From Bacteroidales bacterium (GTDB lineage: Bacteria > Bacteroidota > Bacteroidia > Bacteroidales > Lentimicrobiaceae), in contig JADJEQ010000001.1 in assembly GCA_016709025.1 (NCBI GenBank), forward strand, positions 62,001-126,000: a stretch of DNA of 64,000 nucleotides. Reading direction: 5' to 3'. Each line of letters begins with the position of its first letter. Position 1 is the first letter of the stretch. The position numbers were made by a program, and so were the translations under genes. Shown here piece by piece: positions 62,096 through 64,000 of this stretch. The notes beneath the pieces were generated by a model, which was given only the letters and a program-made list of their open reading frames with translations, ran no database searches and was not told the origin of the DNA.

Positions 62096-64000
62096 TCAAT
62101 CAGAAAATTCTCCCTTTAAAAATTCAAATTCTTCATTCAATTCTTTAACCAGGTCTCCACCTCTGGCTTTCTCTGTATCAGGCAAAAGTTCGATGCGACC
62201 GGCGATATCGGCAAGCTTATTACAACAGATACTTATAGCAGATCCTTTGATTGAATGCGCCAGTAGTTTCACCTCAACACATTCACCATTTTCAGCTTTT
62301 ATGCTGATTTTTTTTACCAGTTCAGAATAGGTTTCACCGGCAGTTCGCAATATTTCATTCAGGAGATACTCATCACCATTAAGTCGGGTGAGTAGTTCGG
62401 CCTTGTTAAAATGGTAAAGCTTGATATCCTCCTGAATCATAAGTTCATTAACCACATTTCCATGGTTTCCGAACAACCAGGTTTGTATAAGGCGTTTTAT
62501 GGTTTCCTCGACCACCGGTTTGGTGGTATAATCATCCATTCCGGCGTCGATACAGCGGATTTCTTCTCCCTTAACCGTGCCGGCAGTAAGCGCAATTATG
62601 GGAACACGTTTTCCGGTACCGGTTTCCAGCAGCCTTATTTCCCGCGTTGCGTGATATCCATTTAATTCAGGCATCTGGATATCCATGAAAATCAGATCCG
62701 GATAAGTTTCACTATAAAGGTCAACTGCTTCACGTCCGTTGGCAGCCATAATTACTTCCGAATCAGGCAATACCCTGTTTAAAATGGCTTTCGCCAGAAT
62801 CATGTTTGTTTTATTGTCCTCAGCAACCATTATTTTATAATTGCCTGTCAGTTTCTCTGTTTTTTCGCTCTGATAATCGTTGACCCCAGACTGATTATCG
62901 GCGCTTTGTTTTCCAAATACTTTAGAAAGGGATTCCATGAGCTGGGAAAACTTAACCGGTTTTACCATGGCCACTTTCACACCCAATCTTTTACTCTCCT
63001 GCATAATTTTTTCATTGTCAGAGGAACTGAAAAGAAAGATTACAGGTTGCTCGGCAGCTCTTTTTTTGAAGCGTTCGCGTATAATTCTGATTACATCGAG
63101 CCCATTCATGACAGGCATATTGTAGTCCATGATAACCAGGTCATAAATCCGTCCGGAACCCATCAACGCCAGTGCCGTGTCACCACCCAATGCAATATCA
63201 ACATCAATAGCCTGGCTCTCAAGCATATGACGCATAATTTCCAGATTTAGCCGGTTATCATCTACAATCAGCACCTTGTTAATTTCTCTCAGCCCTTTAC
63301 TTAAAGGTATCTGATCATATTCAGCTTCTGTTTCAATGGTAAAATAAAAAGTACTTCCAACCCCGGATTCACTTTCCAGTCTCAATTCAGATCCCATCAT
63401 TTCAACAATGCGGGCCGAAATGGTCAACCCCAGGCCGGTGCCTCCATATTGCCTGGTTGTTGTAGAATCAGCCTGCACAAATGAATCGAAAATCCGCTTT
63501 TGTTTTTCCAGACTGATACCAATGCCTGTATCGCGCACTGAAAACCTGAGCCGGGAGGATCCGTCATGTTCGTTAAACATTAATTTCTCAATTTTCAGTT
63601 CAACTTCTCCGCTATCGGTAAATTTCAGTGAATTACCCAACAGGTTTACAAGCACCTGTCTTAACCTGACCGGGTCTGTTTGAATATATCGGGGGAGTTC
63701 AGGATCAAGGTTAAAGAGCAGTTCAATGCCTTTTTCATGGACCTTATACTTCAAAATATCTATAATCTGTTCTGAGAGTTCAATCAAATCCGTTTTCTCT
63801 TGATTTAATTCAAACTTTCCGGCTTCAATTTTCGAGAAATCCAGGATATCGTTCAGTAAATCGAGTAATGAGTTTGCTGAGTAATAAACTGTTTGCATAT
63901 AATGCAACTGATTTTCACTCAAATGGGTTTTCATGAGCAAATCAGCAAATCCAATTACACCGTTGAGAGGGGTCCTGATTTCGTGGCTCATATTGGCCAG
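62096..64000 (-). CDS. Hybrid sensor histidine kinase/response regulator (5' end beyond window)
   Basis: The visible C-terminal part is about 634 residues; the frame continues past the window edge, so the sensor part is missing. In order: HisKA dimerisation domain with the phospho-His in MSHEIRTPLNG, HATPase (NLLGNSLKF, DTGIGIS, GTGLGLTIS), receiver 1 (KVLIVDDNRLN, phospho-Asp in VIMDYNMP), receiver 2 (KIMVAEDNKTN, LIFMDIQMP, then KPV) and a C-terminal HPt domain (AHSIKGSA). Such proteins run a His-Asp-His-Asp relay within one chain. Receiver 1 and 2 both keep the Asp and the switch residues, so both look active. Confidence 0.93.
   Translation of the reverse strand: MANMSHEIRTPLNGVIGFADLLMKTHLSENQLHYMQTVYYSANSLLDLLNDILDFSKIEAGKFELNQEKTDLIELSEQIIDILKYKVHEKGIELLFNLDPELPRYIQTDPVRLRQVLVNLLGNSLKFTDSGEVELKIEKLMFNEHDGSSRLRFSVRDTGIGISLEKQKRIFDSFVQADSTTTRQYGGTGLGLTISARIVEMMGSELRLESESGVGSTFYFTIETEAEYDQIPLSKGLREINKVLIVDDNRLNLEIMRHMLESQAIDVDIALGGDTALALMGSGRIYDLVIMDYNMPVMNGLDVIRIIRERFKKRAAEQPVIFLFSSSDNEKIMQESKRLGVKVAMVKPVKFSQLMESLSKVFGKQSADNQSGVNDYQSEKTEKLTGNYKIMVAEDNKTNMILAKAILNRVLPDSEVIMAANGREAVDLYSETYPDLIFMDIQMPELNGYHATREIRLLETGTGKRVPIIALTAGTVKGEEIRCIDAGMDDYTTKPVVEETIKRLIQTWLFGNHGNVVNELMIQEDIKLYHFNKAELLTRLNGDEYLLNEILRTAGETYSELVKKISIKAENGECVEVKLLAHSIKGSAISICCNKLADIAGRIELLPDTEKARGGDLVKELNEEFEFLKGEFSD

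Overview
The window looks like a chromosomal segment of a Bacteroidota bacterium, most likely close to the Bacteroidales. The signs are type IX secretion (T9SS) C-terminal sorting domains, a gliding-type ABC ATPase (GldA), a GlsB/GlsA-like aminolipid pair, a long urocanate hydratase, -7 promoter boxes of the form TAnnTTTG (mostly TACCTTTG), weak Shine-Dalgarno signals, and an mraZ-to-ftsZ cluster with the gene order usual for this phylum. I see no tRNA, rRNA, CRISPR array or complete insertion sequence.

Layout. (1) 43-7792: an ECF sigma factor and a membrane anti-sigma-like TPR protein (minus strand), then a secreted protein made of seven 93-bp repeats, a dockerin-like T9SS protein carrying one copy of the same motif, and a 1116-residue TPR-CHAT lipoprotein with a caspase-like His/Cys pair. 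(2) 7848-13645: mutS2, a small membrane protein, a YjbR-like protein, and a biotin-dependent acyl-CoA carboxylase beta subunit (frameshifted) with its biotin carrier. (3) 13920-16350, minus strand: engB and the glsB/glsA-like pair. (4) 16568-32509: a full dcw cluster, from an MraZ operator through mraZ, rsmH, ftsL, ftsI, murE (frameshifted), mraY, murD, ftsW, murG, murC, ftsQ, ftsA and ftsZ to a yqeY gene. (5) 32941-36840: two secreted DUF3857/transglutaminase-like proteins between two direct copies of a 60-80 bp repeat. (6) 37016-39935, minus strand: rplM-rpsI-rpsB-tsf. (7) 40022-42950: accessory DNA with a decayed BNR-type T9SS gene and a HigA-like/AbiEii-like toxin-antitoxin pair whose toxin is frameshifted. 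(8) 43031-48533: a nucleotide-sugar dehydrogenase, gldA and metK, the last behind a candidate SAM-II riboswitch. (9) 48738-64000: two T9SS proteins, hutU, two PLP-dependent decarboxylases flanking a small lipoprotein, a methyltransferase, an M19 dipeptidase, a 4'-phosphopantetheinyl transferase, a patatin-like lipase and a hybrid histidine kinase cut by the window edge.

The most unusual property is in the intergenic DNA. Blocks at 10288-10835, 44712-45442, 46440-47055 and 54030-54780, and smaller arrays at 32027 and 56778, are built of short tandem repeats with unrelated sequences but nearly always a period of 7 (sometimes 6 or 8). They are interspersed with a roughly 35-nt dispersed unit found in both orientations. 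Several arrays sit directly upstream of, or overlap, the -33 region of recognisable promoters (gldA, metK, hutU).

Three genes (carboxylase, murE, AbiEii-like) are each broken by one inserted or missing base in a short homopolymer, two of them expected to be essential or central. Sequencing error is therefore a serious alternative to real mutation.
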